NCBI GenBank assembly: GCA_023441965.1
Contig: JAEZNB010000099.1
Location: 1 to 64,000 of the forward strand
Direction of reading: 5' to 3'
Origin: Bacillota bacterium
GTDB lineage: Bacteria > Bacillota > Clostridia > Lachnospirales > Lachnospiraceae
Length of the DNA stretch: 64,000 nucleotides
Below the pieces are notes generated by a model. The model was given only the letters and a program-made list of their open reading frames with translations. It made no database searches and was not told the DNA's origin. Each line of letters starts with the position of its first letter. Positions within the stretch are counted from its first letter, which is position 1. Of this stretch, positions 48,121 to 57,071 are shown one piece after another. Position numbers and translations under genes: made by a program.

Positions 48121-49674
48121 ATGCTATATCTGAATATTGGCTTTTTATTGATCCTATCTATCTTGTACGCCACTTCCCTAAAGGGCTCGGGGAGCTTGCT
48201 CAGTGAGATCAACCGGAAGGAGCACAAGCTATACTTCCTCTATCCCCTCTCCAGGCTCCTGCTCAACAAAACAGGGCTGGAGCCCAAGCTCCGACATAAT
48301 GCAAGAACCAGGGAAGCACTCACAGCCCTATATATTCATCATAAGCCGGATACCGAGCAGAAGCTTTACTGGTATGGCAGAGTGTCTCTAATTCTGTTGA
48401 TTCTGATTCTATTCAATCTGTTTTCCCTTGTAAATGAGCTTCCCTCCGGTAAGCAGGCGAATACTCTGTATGAGGGATCCATCAGAAGACCGGAACAGGG
48501 AGAAGGAAGTAAAAATATGGACCTGACCGTTACTATCACCAGGGAGGGGAAGGAGGCTGAGGCCTTCGACGCAGGAGGAGATGGCAGGAAGGAATCCACA
48601 GAGCAGGATCTAAGGCAGCAGGAAAGCTATCGTGAGGAGATTAAGCTTAAAGTTGCCGAGAGAGACTACACCGAAGCAGAGCTGAATCAGGTAATGGAGG
48701 AGGGGATTGCTCTCCTAGAGGCAGATGTGCTGGGGAAAAATCCGGATTTTGAGCATGTGACGGAGGACTTAAATTTCATCAGCCGAATACCGGGAACAAG
48801 CATATCGGTAGAGTGGTATCCTAAGGACGTTAAGCTTATTAAAGAAAATGGGCAGGTAGAAAATGAAGCTATGGAGGAGGACCGGCTGACAACCGGAGTT
48901 ACAGCGGTACTCATCTGTCAGAACAGGAGACTGGAGCATAGTCTCGTCTTCACCATCAGACCTAAGGTGAGGTCTGAGAGGGAAACCCTTCTTATGAAGC
49001 TCTATCTTGCTCTTCAGAAGGAGGACGAGACCAGCGGACAGGAAACAAGCATGAGGCTGCCGGACAGAATAGAGGGCTATCACTTAAGCTGGGAGGAGCA
49101 GGAGCAGGGAGAGGGGGCCCTATTACTCTTCTTAAGTCTGCTGCTGGCAGCAGGGGCTTGGATAGGCGGAGACAGAGAGCTGAAAAAGCGTATGAAGCTA
49201 AGAGAGAATCAGATGCGGATCGACTATCCGGAAATTATTAATAAATTCAACCTCCTTTTGAACGCCGGAATGACAATCAGGCAGGCCTGGTGCAAGATTG
49301 CGGAGGATTATGAGGGGAAAAGCAGAGGAGGTAAGACCAGAAAACGCTATGCTTATGAGGAGATGCTGTTGACAGCACAAGAAATTAAGCTCGGTGTACC
49401 GGAGAGCAATGCCTACGAGCAGTTCGGCAGAAGAACGGGGGTACTTCCCTTTATGAAGTTCGGATCCCTGGTTGCCCAGAATTTGAAGAAGGGAAACAGA
49501 GGACTGGCAGACCTCTTAATGAGAGAGGCATGGGATGCCTTTGAAGAAAGGAAGGAGCTTGCCAAGCGTCTCGGAGAAGAAGCCGGAACAAAGCTCTTAG
49601 GTCCCATGATGCTGATGCTTATGATTGTGCTGATTATCATTATGATACCCGCCTTCCTATCCTTTGGCGTATGA
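48121..49674 (+). CDS. tadC: TadC-like platform protein with large inserted domain
   Basis: A 517-residue protein. Helices near 1-18 and 80-100 are followed by a long charged, probably extracellular domain (about 105-325), a helix near 330-350 and a T2SSF domain (about 365-490; NKFNLLLNAGMTIRQAWCKIA, EQFGRRTGVLPFMKFGSLV). Two C-terminal helices close it. Usual TadC proteins are about 300 residues, so the inserted domain is extra, as I recall for Clostridia forms. ATG 48121 is preferred to GTG 48115, which lies in the AGGAGG site. Confidence 0.82.
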   Translation: MLYLNIGFLLILSILYATSLKGSGSLLSEINRKEHKLYFLYPLSRLLLNKTGLEPKLRHNARTREALTALYIHHKPDTEQKLYWYGRVSLILLILILFNLFSLVNELPSGKQANTLYEGSIRRPEQGEGSKNMDLTVTITREGKEAEAFDAGGDGRKESTEQDLRQQESYREEIKLKVAERDYTEAELNQVMEEGIALLEADVLGKNPDFEHVTEDLNFISRIPGTSISVEWYPKDVKLIKENGQVENEAMEEDRLTTGVTAVLICQNRRLEHSLVFTIRPKVRSERETLLMKLYLALQKEDETSGQETSMRLPDRIEGYHLSWEEQEQGEGALLLFLSLLLAAGAWIGGDRELKKRMKLRENQMRIDYPEIINKFNLLLNAGMTIRQAWCKIAEDYEGKSRGGKTRKRYAYEEMLLTAQEIKLGVPESNAYEQFGRRTGVLPFMKFGSLVAQNLKKGNRGLADLLMREAWDAFEERKELAKRLGEEAGTKLLGPMMLMLMIVLIIIMIPAFLSFGV

Positions 49675-49765
49675 GGGCATATCATGTGGTAGGATTGAGG
49701 CAGATCATGGCATAAGAACAAAAGGAGCTTTCACAACTGCTTGGTGATGAATAGCCATAGAGGAT

Positions 49766-50068
49766 ATGCAGAGTAAAAACAAGGTTGTAATAAATGAACA
49801 GCAAAAATTTAGAGAGGAGACTGCCAGAGCGGCAGGAAGAAAGCAGATGAAAAAATTGATACAGATAAGTAAATTAAAGCAGATGAAGATGAGAATGAAA
49901 ATAAAGGAAGTGGTTGAGAGAAAGATAGATGGAATCGGTGTAATTGAAGTTATCCTCATTATTGTGGTTTTGATTGCACTGGTAATCATTTTTAGGAAAC
50001 AAATTACAGAATTGGTAGAGAATATATTAGGTACGATCAGTGATAAAGCGGGTGAAGTTACGGAGTGA
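49766..50068 (+). CDS. Flp1-like pilin subunit
   Basis: A basic N-terminal part precedes a pilin-like helix: ERKIDGIGVIEVILIIVVLIA then LVIIFRKQITELVENI. GIG before VIE is a likely prepilin cleavage site, with the Glu usual in type IV pilins. It should be the main pilus subunit, processed by the peptidase at 53903. The start is uncertain: ATG 49766 has a weak ribosome site, and ATG 49847 would give a leader closer to usual length. Confidence 0.75.
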   Translation: MQSKNKVVINEQQKFREETARAAGRKQMKKLIQISKLKQMKMRMKIKEVVERKIDGIGVIEVILIIVVLIALVIIFRKQITELVENILGTISDKAGEVTE

Positions 50069-50105
50069 TCGAAGAGGTACAGTAAAACCGGAGGAGAAGG
50101 TGTAT

Positions 50106-52655
50106 ATGCGCAGGGAGAGAAGGAATAGAAAACCGGAGGGGGCCATAACCGTATTCCTAAGCCTGGTGCTTCTGCTCATTCTGTCTCTTGTGATGACCAT
50201 TCTCGAATCAGCGAGAGTAAATACAGCCAAGCTATTTGCGGATAGAGCCTTAAGGACAGCCATGGATTCCGTCTTGGCAGAGTTCTATGATCCGCTTTTT
50301 GAGGAGTATCACCTGCTGGCTCTGGAGGCCGGATACGGAGAAAGCGGAATCAACAGGGAGGAGATGGATCAGCGTTTAAGAGATTATATGTCCTATACCT
50401 TTAGGCCAAACAGGGACTTGCTCTATCATGAGGAGAGCCTTGAGCTATACGATATCTCAGTGGATTCCTTAAAGGTGGATAAGACTGCAGGGCTTATGGA
50501 CTATGGGGGAGAGCTGTTCCTGAATGAAGCGGTGGAATATATGAAATACAGAGAGCTGGGTAATGGCATGGAGCTTCTGCTGGATAAAATGTCAGCCCTC
50601 AAGAAGCCGGAGAAGGTCAGTGTCCTGTTTGAAGAGAAGCTTAAGGCAGAAGAGGAGCTGCTTGCCATAGAGAAAGGAATTCTGAGGCTGATGCAGCTCT
50701 TTGACGGGATAGCTACCTCAGAGAAAGGGCTGAAGGTGAACACGGAAGGTGTTCTTCAGACCGTCCCTGATTATATAAAGAAGATCTGCTATGGGGAAGT
50801 GACGAGGGAGAAGGCAGGGATCAATAATGACAGTATTTATGCTGCCATGGCAGGTTCTTATGCGGATCCCGACAGCTACTTTACAAAGCTTGACCAATGC
50901 TTTCATAGGCTGGACACAATTAAGCAAAGAATCAGATCACTGGATGCTTCAATCGAAGAAAGCAGAGAGTGGATCAATGATGCAAGGATTACCCTGGAGG
51001 AATGGATTGAACATCGGGATGAAGTGAAGAATGATAAAAAGAATAAAGAGGCCTATGAAACAGCGAAGACGCAGGTGAAGGCCTACAAGGAATACATTGA
51101 AGAGCTGGAAGAGCTGCTTAGCAATCAGGAGCTGGAGAGGACCGCCTGCGAGTCGAAGATGAATGCTGTGATCTATGAAATATCAGTCCATAGGGAGGAT
51201 ATCACTTTACTGATACAGAACCTCAAGACCCTAATCCCACAAGCAGAAGCCGTCATAGATAATATTCTGCTGACCTCTGAGAAGGCGGACGATATTATCA
51301 AGCATTATGAAGGAAGTCTGAAGTCGGCGAAGGAGGAGCTGGGGGAAGAGATTTATTCCACGATGGAGGAAGGACTTTGGGAGCTAAACAGATATCGCAG
51401 TGATAACATTAGCGGATATCATTTTCCGAAGATGAAGGAGCTCCTGCAACAGGATTATGCAATAATCAATACAACAGAGACACAGCTTATAAAAGCGGGG
51501 ACAGCCCTGGACAGTCGGGACTTGGGTCTGGCAAGGGAGTGCTTTGAGCGTGCCGGGGAGCTTCTAAAGATTTATCGGACCGAAGAGCTGAGGCTTGATT
51601 ACAGCAGTCTGGTGATTCAGAAGAGCAGCGACGACAACCCTTTGGGCTTACTGGGAGAGCTGGTATCGGAAGGGCTTACCGGTTTGGTGACGGATGCCTC
51701 CAAGATTTCCGAGGCCAAGCTTACCGAGGGAACACTTCCCTCCGACCTGGCTTTCTTAGGAGGGGAGACAGGAAGTGGATTTGATTTCGGTGCCTTCTTC
51801 AAAAGTCTGGTGATTGGTGGGAAAAATGCCGGACTGAAGGGCCTGTTCGGAGACTTTGGAGAATATGACTTTGCCACCACCTTAGGTGGGGTTGCCAATA
51901 TGGCCACAGAGCATCTCTTATTCCAGGCTTATTTACAGGAGCATTTTTATCGTCTGCCGATGGAGGGAGAGGATACTTCGGGAAGAAAACCATCCGTGCT
52001 TGCCTATGAACAGGAATATCTTCTGATAGGGAAGCCTTCGGACAGGGAAAATCTGAAGACCCTTCTGTCGCAGCTGATACAGATCCGCGCGATACTGAAC
52101 TTTACCAGTCTCCTGGGAGATAAGGTGAAGTGGAAGGAGGCAAGAACCATTGCCTCCGGCTTGGTGGGATTTACAGGTCTGCCGATCCTGGTCTCGATTA
52201 CTCAGACCATATTGGTTGTGTTACTGGCCTTTGCAGAAGCTCTGGTCGATACCTGTGCTCTGCTAATGGGCAAGGAGGTGGCGATCTTTAAGAAGCAGGT
52301 TGGTCTTAGCTTCATCGAGCTGCTTGGTCTGCAGAGGGACTTTATCCGCATGAAGGCAGCAGCTTATCCGAAAGAGCAAGGGGCTTTGGCTTTAACTTAT
52401 GCGGATCATCTGAAGATCTTTCTTTTTCTGAAGGATAAGCAAAAGCTTTCCTACCGATGTATGGATCTGATACAGGAGAATATCAAACTGAGGTATCAGA
52501 ACAGCTTCTCCCTGCAAAGCTGTATCTTTGGTTATGAGACGGAAGCTAAGTTCTACATAAAATCTAAATTCATAGCCCTGGGTTTTGTGAAAAAGCTTAC
52601 ATCAAAGAATACGAAGGGCTTTCTCTATCATGTGAAGGCCGGTTATAGCTATTGA
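50106..52655 (+). CDS. DUF5702 Tad-locus surface protein
   Basis: An 849-residue protein. The N-terminal helix (EGAITVFLSLVLLLILSLVM) followed by ESARVNTAKLFADRALRTAMDSVLAEFY resembles TadG/TadE-type pseudopilins. Coiled coils lie at about 180-460. The C-terminal third has hydrophobic segments near 680-740. DUF5702 occurs in Clostridia Tad loci; it may be a minor pilin or an anchoring factor. ATG 50106 is used after GGAGGAGAAGG; the longer start at 50040 overlaps the pilin. Confidence 0.8.
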   Translation: MRRERRNRKPEGAITVFLSLVLLLILSLVMTILESARVNTAKLFADRALRTAMDSVLAEFYDPLFEEYHLLALEAGYGESGINREEMDQRLRDYMSYTFRPNRDLLYHEESLELYDISVDSLKVDKTAGLMDYGGELFLNEAVEYMKYRELGNGMELLLDKMSALKKPEKVSVLFEEKLKAEEELLAIEKGILRLMQLFDGIATSEKGLKVNTEGVLQTVPDYIKKICYGEVTREKAGINNDSIYAAMAGSYADPDSYFTKLDQCFHRLDTIKQRIRSLDASIEESREWINDARITLEEWIEHRDEVKNDKKNKEAYETAKTQVKAYKEYIEELEELLSNQELERTACESKMNAVIYEISVHREDITLLIQNLKTLIPQAEAVIDNILLTSEKADDIIKHYEGSLKSAKEELGEEIYSTMEEGLWELNRYRSDNISGYHFPKMKELLQQDYAIINTTETQLIKAGTALDSRDLGLARECFERAGELLKIYRTEELRLDYSSLVIQKSSDDNPLGLLGELVSEGLTGLVTDASKISEAKLTEGTLPSDLAFLGGETGSGFDFGAFFKSLVIGGKNAGLKGLFGDFGEYDFATTLGGVANMATEHLLFQAYLQEHFYRLPMEGEDTSGRKPSVLAYEQEYLLIGKPSDRENLKTLLSQLIQIRAILNFTSLLGDKVKWKEARTIASGLVGFTGLPILVSITQTILVVLLAFAEALVDTCALLMGKEVAIFKKQVGLSFIELLGLQRDFIRMKAAAYPKEQGALALTYADHLKIFLFLKDKQKLSYRCMDLIQENIKLRYQNSFSLQSCIFGYETEAKFYIKSKFIALGFVKKLTSKNTKGFLYHVKAGYSY

Positions 52656-52659
52656 CCCG

Positions 52660-52784
52660 GGTGGTTCGGGATGTCCGCTCTTCTCTTTATGTAACACATC
52701 TAAATAAATCAAATAATAAAAGAATCTCTCTCCAGGAAATCATTTGCTTATAGGTATCAGAAGAACGGACATCCCGGACCATCC
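52660..52784. repeat. Inverted repeat pair in the Tad operon
   Basis: GGTGGTTCGGGATGTCCG (52660-52677) faces CGGACATCCCGGACCATCC (52766-52784), with two or three mismatches. The 88 bases between are A/T-rich and hold no gene. It may be an mRNA hairpin that limits read-through or a small mobile remnant. Confidence 0.65.
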
Positions 52785-52813
52785 GTAACGAAGGCCGGGA
52801 GTGGGACAAATAC

Positions 52814-53746
52814 ATGCGAATACAGAGCAGTAATAAACGAAAAGAAGGGTCCTGTGTGGATAGTCATAAGGTTAAGAGTGAGGCTTCCCTTACGGTGGAA
52901 GCAGCGATGGTTATGCCGATCTTTCTCTTATGTATCTTGGTATTCCTTTATTTCCTTCAGATTTTTACCGTTCATGAGCATATCCAGGATTCCATTACTA
53001 AGACCGGTCTGTTTCTGGCGAAGTCAGCCTATGTCTATGGGGATTTCGTGGGAGGGGAGGATTATGCAACCCTTGACTTCTCTATGTTTGGGGAGGCGTA
53101 TGAGCAGGACCTGTCGGAAGCCGCTGAGGTCATAACCGGTGATATTGTGGTAAAGGGACTGCTGAAGAAGGAGCTGGATATTCCACAGATCAACAAATCC
53201 TGCATACAGGGAGGCTACCGGGAGATCAGCTTTTATAACAGCCGGATACTGGAGGGGGACTATATCGATATCGTAGTGCGTTATCATATCAGGTTTCCGA
53301 TTTGGTTCTTCGGACTGGAGAACTTAAGGATGATACAGAGGGTTCGCTTAAGGGGATGGACGGGACATCAGCTGCCTGCTGCCTATACCATAATAAAGGA
53401 AGAAACAGCAGAAGGTGAAATCGTCTATATCACCGTCACAGGCACCGTCTACCATACGAACAGAAGCTGCTCTCATCTGAACCTCTCTGTGGAAGAAGTA
53501 CATACCCTACCGGAGAATCGAAGAAATAAGAGCGGTGGCAAGTATTATCCCTGTGAGCTCTGCTGTAAAGGGAAGGGGACTTCCCCGGGAGAGAGCCCGG
53601 ATACATACTACATCACGGAGGATGGAGACCGTTATCATATCAGAAGAGATTGCTCAGGCTTGAAAAGAACCGTGCGAGAGCTTCCGCTTTCAGAGGTATC
53701 GGACAGGGCTCTCTGCAAACGGTGTGGGAACAAGCAGGCGCAGTAA
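52814..53746 (+). CDS. TadE-like pseudopilin with two C-terminal Cys/His units
   Basis: A 310-residue protein. The pseudopilin start (SEASLTVEAAMVMPIFLLC) is at about 23-41. A soluble domain (about 60-190) follows. Two similar units close it: ITVTGTVYHTNRSCSHL to YPCELC (about 213-263), and ITEDGDRYHIRRDCSGL to LCKRC (about 273-305). Each has Y-H, C and C-x2-C and may bind a metal. TadE proteins seldom carry such tails. It should be a minor component at the pilus tip or base. Confidence 0.82.
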   Translation: MRIQSSNKRKEGSCVDSHKVKSEASLTVEAAMVMPIFLLCILVFLYFLQIFTVHEHIQDSITKTGLFLAKSAYVYGDFVGGEDYATLDFSMFGEAYEQDLSEAAEVITGDIVVKGLLKKELDIPQINKSCIQGGYREISFYNSRILEGDYIDIVVRYHIRFPIWFFGLENLRMIQRVRLRGWTGHQLPAAYTIIKEETAEGEIVYITVTGTVYHTNRSCSHLNLSVEEVHTLPENRRNKSGGKYYPCELCCKGKGTSPGESPDTYYITEDGDRYHIRRDCSGLKRTVRELPLSEVSDRALCKRCGNKQAQ

Positions 53747-53902
53747 GCGAGTACGTCAGTGTTTATAAAGGCATCAGGGGCATCCGCATTAGCAAAGAGG
53801 ATGGAACATAAGAAACATAAGCAGACAGGGAGCAAACAAGAGAAAATAAACAAAGTAAAGAAAAAATTAAGCAAAAGATAACAGGAATATGGGAGGAGCT
53901 TT

Positions 53903-54349
53903 ATGGCCGACTTGATAATAAAAGGTGTTTTAGGTATTCTGCTGCTGGCAACGGCACTGCAGGATGTACGGACAAAGAGAATAAGTCTGTGGATCATCCT
54001 TCTTGGAGCAGTACTGATCTGCGCCGGAATCCCCTTCGCAAAGGAGATCACAATTATTGATAGGGTGCTTGGTACCCTGGTGGGGGTGGTCATACTGATT
54101 ACAAGCAAAGCAAGCAGAGGGAAAATCGGTATGGGAGATGGATATCTGCTTTGTGTTACCGGAATCTGTCTGGGCTTCTGGAGTAATATGGAGCTGTTTG
54201 CCCTTGCTTTGTTTGCAGCAGCTCTTGTATCTATCCTTCTGCTTATCCTAAGACTGGCAGACCGAAAAAAAAGCATTCCCTTTGTTCCTTTTCTCTTTTT
54301 GGCATATCTGATTCAGAGCATCGGCACGAAGGCCTGGCAGATCGTATGA
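53903..54349 (+). CDS. Prepilin peptidase, CpaA/TadV-like (A24 family)
   Basis: A 148-residue membrane aspartyl protease that cleaves prepilin leaders. The two catalytic Asp are in LQDVRTKRIS (about 21) and GMGDGYLL (about 77). Four or five membrane helices. This is the short form without a methyltransferase domain, as usual in Tad loci. GGGAGGAGC precedes the ATG. Confidence 0.9.
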   Translation: MADLIIKGVLGILLLATALQDVRTKRISLWIILLGAVLICAGIPFAKEITIIDRVLGTLVGVVILITSKASRGKIGMGDGYLLCVTGICLGFWSNMELFALALFAAALVSILLLILRLADRKKSIPFVPFLFLAYLIQSIGTKAWQIV

Positions 54350-54477
54350 AGAAAGCTCTTCTTATCACTCGACTTAATGATAGGCGCCATAAGAAGAACC
54401 CTGAAGCATATATGATATTTCGTTAACAGAAAAGAGGGTTGTTAGAAGATAGTTTAGATATTAAGGGAGGGGAAGCG

Positions 54478-55056
54478 ATGGCCAAAAGAGGTATCAAGGG
54501 AAGCTTAACTGTGGAGGCGGCCTTACTCCTTCCGATGATCGTATTCCTCATCTGCTCCTTAATCGTCCTGGCTTTTTATCTGCATGACAGAAACAGGATG
54601 GAAGGACTACTGGATGAGGTACTTATGAAGGGAGCCTTAGCAACCAAGCATGAAGCAGATGTCAGGACCGGTAGAGTGGAGTACGAGAACATAAGAAAAC
54701 GGGGTGTGCTCTATCTGCTGATCGGGGACACAAAGCAGCAGGAGCAGGAGCTTCAGGAGTATCTGCGGGAGTTATCCGACCAGGGCTTCTTCCTTACTGA
54801 GATTACCGATATCCGGGTTGAGGTGAGCAAGTTAAAGATGAAGATTACCCTAGAGGGCATTTTTGAAGTACCCCTAAGAGGAATTCTGGAGTTCTTCCGT
54901 CCGGACCGCAGGATGAGAATGGCGGCAGAAAGAAGGATCCATGATCCGGCGGAGTTCATACGTGTCTCTGAGGTGGTCCTTGATACGGGAAGCAAAATAA
55001 AAAGCATTGATGAGCTGAAGAAAAAAATGGAGAAGGTGTTCGATTCGTCTAAATAA
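54478..55056 (+). CDS. TadE-like pseudopilin 2
   Basis: A 192-residue protein with the pseudopilin start KGSLTVEAALLLPMIVFLICS (about 7-27) and a soluble domain with a basic end. ATG 54478 has GGGAGGGG upstream. It is a probable minor pilin of the same machine. Confidence 0.82.
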   Translation: MAKRGIKGSLTVEAALLLPMIVFLICSLIVLAFYLHDRNRMEGLLDEVLMKGALATKHEADVRTGRVEYENIRKRGVLYLLIGDTKQQEQELQEYLRELSDQGFFLTEITDIRVEVSKLKMKITLEGIFEVPLRGILEFFRPDRRMRMAAERRIHDPAEFIRVSEVVLDTGSKIKSIDELKKKMEKVFDSSK

Positions 55057-55090
55057 ACGGATGCCGGACATGGTCAATACGGAGGATAGT

Positions 55091-56833
55091 ATGGTAATCG
55101 AGTATAGCAAGGATCTGTATCATAACTACTTGAAAATTAAAGAGCATGGATACGCAGAGGAAAGCTCCTATTGTATTCGGATGCTGGAGGCGGAGGGGCT
55201 AAGCGGAATTTTAAAGCCTGACTGCAGAAGACAGGATGATCAGGTCTATTATTATTATGATATTACAGCAAAGCAATCCTTACTTAGCCTGCTTTCTAAG
55301 TCATCCTTAAGTAAGGACTCCTTAAAGCAGCTACTGACAGCTGTGCTGGAAGCTGTTCTGAAGTCTTATGAGTATCTGCTGGATGAGAAGGGCTTTCTGA
55401 TCGGTCCCGAAACCATTTACTATAATCTGAATAGCGGAAGCTATGAAATATGCTATCTGCCCGGAAACAGTACGGACGTGAGGGATCAGATGCTTGGGTT
55501 CACGGAATTTCTTATGAATAAGGTGGACTATAAGGATAAGGAAGCGGTCCTCTTAATCTATAACCTATATGCAGCGGGGAAGGAAGAGGGTTATGCCTTT
55601 GACCATATGCTTCATATGATACATCATCCGAATCTGCTACAAGCAGTTAAGGGAAAGGGAAAGGGTACAGGACGAACCAATGCGGAGAGAAGGTCTTCTT
55701 ACGATAACCTCCATGATAAGTCATGGGAAAGCCTTCCTCAAAAAACCCCACAGGAAACAAGCTCCTGGTTATCGGAAAGGCGATCCTTGAGAGTAGAAGA
55801 AGAGCCGGGAGACAATCGGGAGCAAGCAAAACTATTCCCGGTCATGGAAGAGAGGGAAGCCAGAGAGGAGGAAGTCCTTTGTTATCCGATGGCAAGCTAT
55901 CTGGGTACGGCAGGCTGTTTTCTGGGAGCCATATTGCTGCTATTTATATGCATGAAGACAAAGCTGTTTTATAACGAGCTGGGGTACAGAATTGATTACA
56001 GTAAACTCTTTGCGATAATCCTGCTTCTGTTCTGCTGCAGCGGATATCTGTTGATGAAGCTGTGGAATAAGAAGAACAGAAACACAAGAATAATTACCAT
56101 CAGGGAATACCATGACCCGAGACAGGTAATGGAAGCCCACAGTACTCCCTTGCGAAGTACAGGGAAGATGGCCGAGCTTTGGATGCAATTACAGATAAGA
56201 GTGAAGAGGTATGTAGGCCAGAAGGATAAAAGGAACCTACCGGGACCTGCTTCTGCCGAGGGGAGCGGGCAGGCTTTGGGGAGGAGGAAGAGTGAGACCC
56301 TAGCTGACAAAGGGTATGAGAATAAGAGTGATATATTCCGGGAGGAAGGATGGAGAAGCGGTGATTACGCTAAGCAGGAAACAGAGGAGAATGTGAGAGA
56401 TAGGGAAGCAAGGGGTGTAAGAGATGCTATGATTACCAAAGAAGCCATGGGTGCAGAGACAATGCGCGCCATAGAAGCTATGGAAGAGCTGAATCCTACC
56501 TGCCTGCTCAATGCAACCGAACCGGAGTACAGCTGTATATTAAAGCCTGTGGAGGGAGCAGGGTATGAGCCGATTACCATCAAGAATTTCCCCTTCGTTA
56601 TCGGTAAGCTTAAGAAAAATGTGGATTACTGTCTAGAAAAAGAGGTGATCAGTAGATATCATGCGAAGATTACGAAGGAGGGAGACTGTTTCTATATCAC
56701 CGACCTGAACTCCACCAATGGAACCACTCTTAACAAAGAAGCACTGATGACATATCAGCAGAAGGAGCTAAAACCCGGAGATGAGGTATCCTTCGCAAAT
56801 ATCAGATATCTGTTTATACTAAGCGAATTCTGA
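55091..56833 (+). CDS. DUF6382 / FHA domain protein of the Tad locus
   Basis: A 580-residue protein. The N-terminal part (1-190) matches DUF6382 (pilus-locus partner). Two membrane helices lie at about 275-295 and 305-325. A charged linker follows. The FHA domain is at about 495-580: FPFVIGKLKKNVDYCL, ISRYHAKI and ITDLNSTNGTTLN have the usual Arg, Ser, His and Asn. FHA domains bind phosphothreonine, so a Ser/Thr kinase may regulate the pilus. ATG 55091 has GGAGG at 5-7 bases; ATG 55061 lacks a good site. Confidence 0.85.
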   Translation: MVIEYSKDLYHNYLKIKEHGYAEESSYCIRMLEAEGLSGILKPDCRRQDDQVYYYYDITAKQSLLSLLSKSSLSKDSLKQLLTAVLEAVLKSYEYLLDEKGFLIGPETIYYNLNSGSYEICYLPGNSTDVRDQMLGFTEFLMNKVDYKDKEAVLLIYNLYAAGKEEGYAFDHMLHMIHHPNLLQAVKGKGKGTGRTNAERRSSYDNLHDKSWESLPQKTPQETSSWLSERRSLRVEEEPGDNREQAKLFPVMEEREAREEEVLCYPMASYLGTAGCFLGAILLLFICMKTKLFYNELGYRIDYSKLFAIILLLFCCSGYLLMKLWNKKNRNTRIITIREYHDPRQVMEAHSTPLRSTGKMAELWMQLQIRVKRYVGQKDKRNLPGPASAEGSGQALGRRKSETLADKGYENKSDIFREEGWRSGDYAKQETEENVRDREARGVRDAMITKEAMGAETMRAIEAMEELNPTCLLNATEPEYSCILKPVEGAGYEPITIKNFPFVIGKLKKNVDYCLEKEVISRYHAKITKEGDCFYITDLNSTNGTTLNKEALMTYQQKELKPGDEVSFANIRYLFILSEF

Positions 56834-56852
56834 TTACAGATATTAATCCGGC

Positions 56853-56880
56853 AGGAAGCCTGGTGCTTCCTGTTTTTTTG
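56853..56880 (+). terminator. Intrinsic terminator of the tad operon
   Basis: AGGAAGC-ctggt-GCTTCCT followed by GTTTTTTTG. Confidence 0.85.
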
Positions 56881-57071
56881 TAGCAAAAGGGGGTAGGGGT
56901 AATACAAATTAGAGGAGAAAGACCTTATATTCGGGTTGTAAAATATGGGATTCGAGTGATACAATGGATTTAATAGCTTTACCTTATGGTATAATAGAAA
57001 TAGTAAAAACAGCAGCGAATATCTCTGCTTTGGAGAAGCAGTATTATTTCAGATGGAAAAGGGGAATGGGC

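Noticed and set aside
53635..54276. Minus-strand ORF of 213 codons
   Set aside because: It lies opposite the prepilin peptidase and the tadE end; both plus-strand genes have motifs and ribosome sites.
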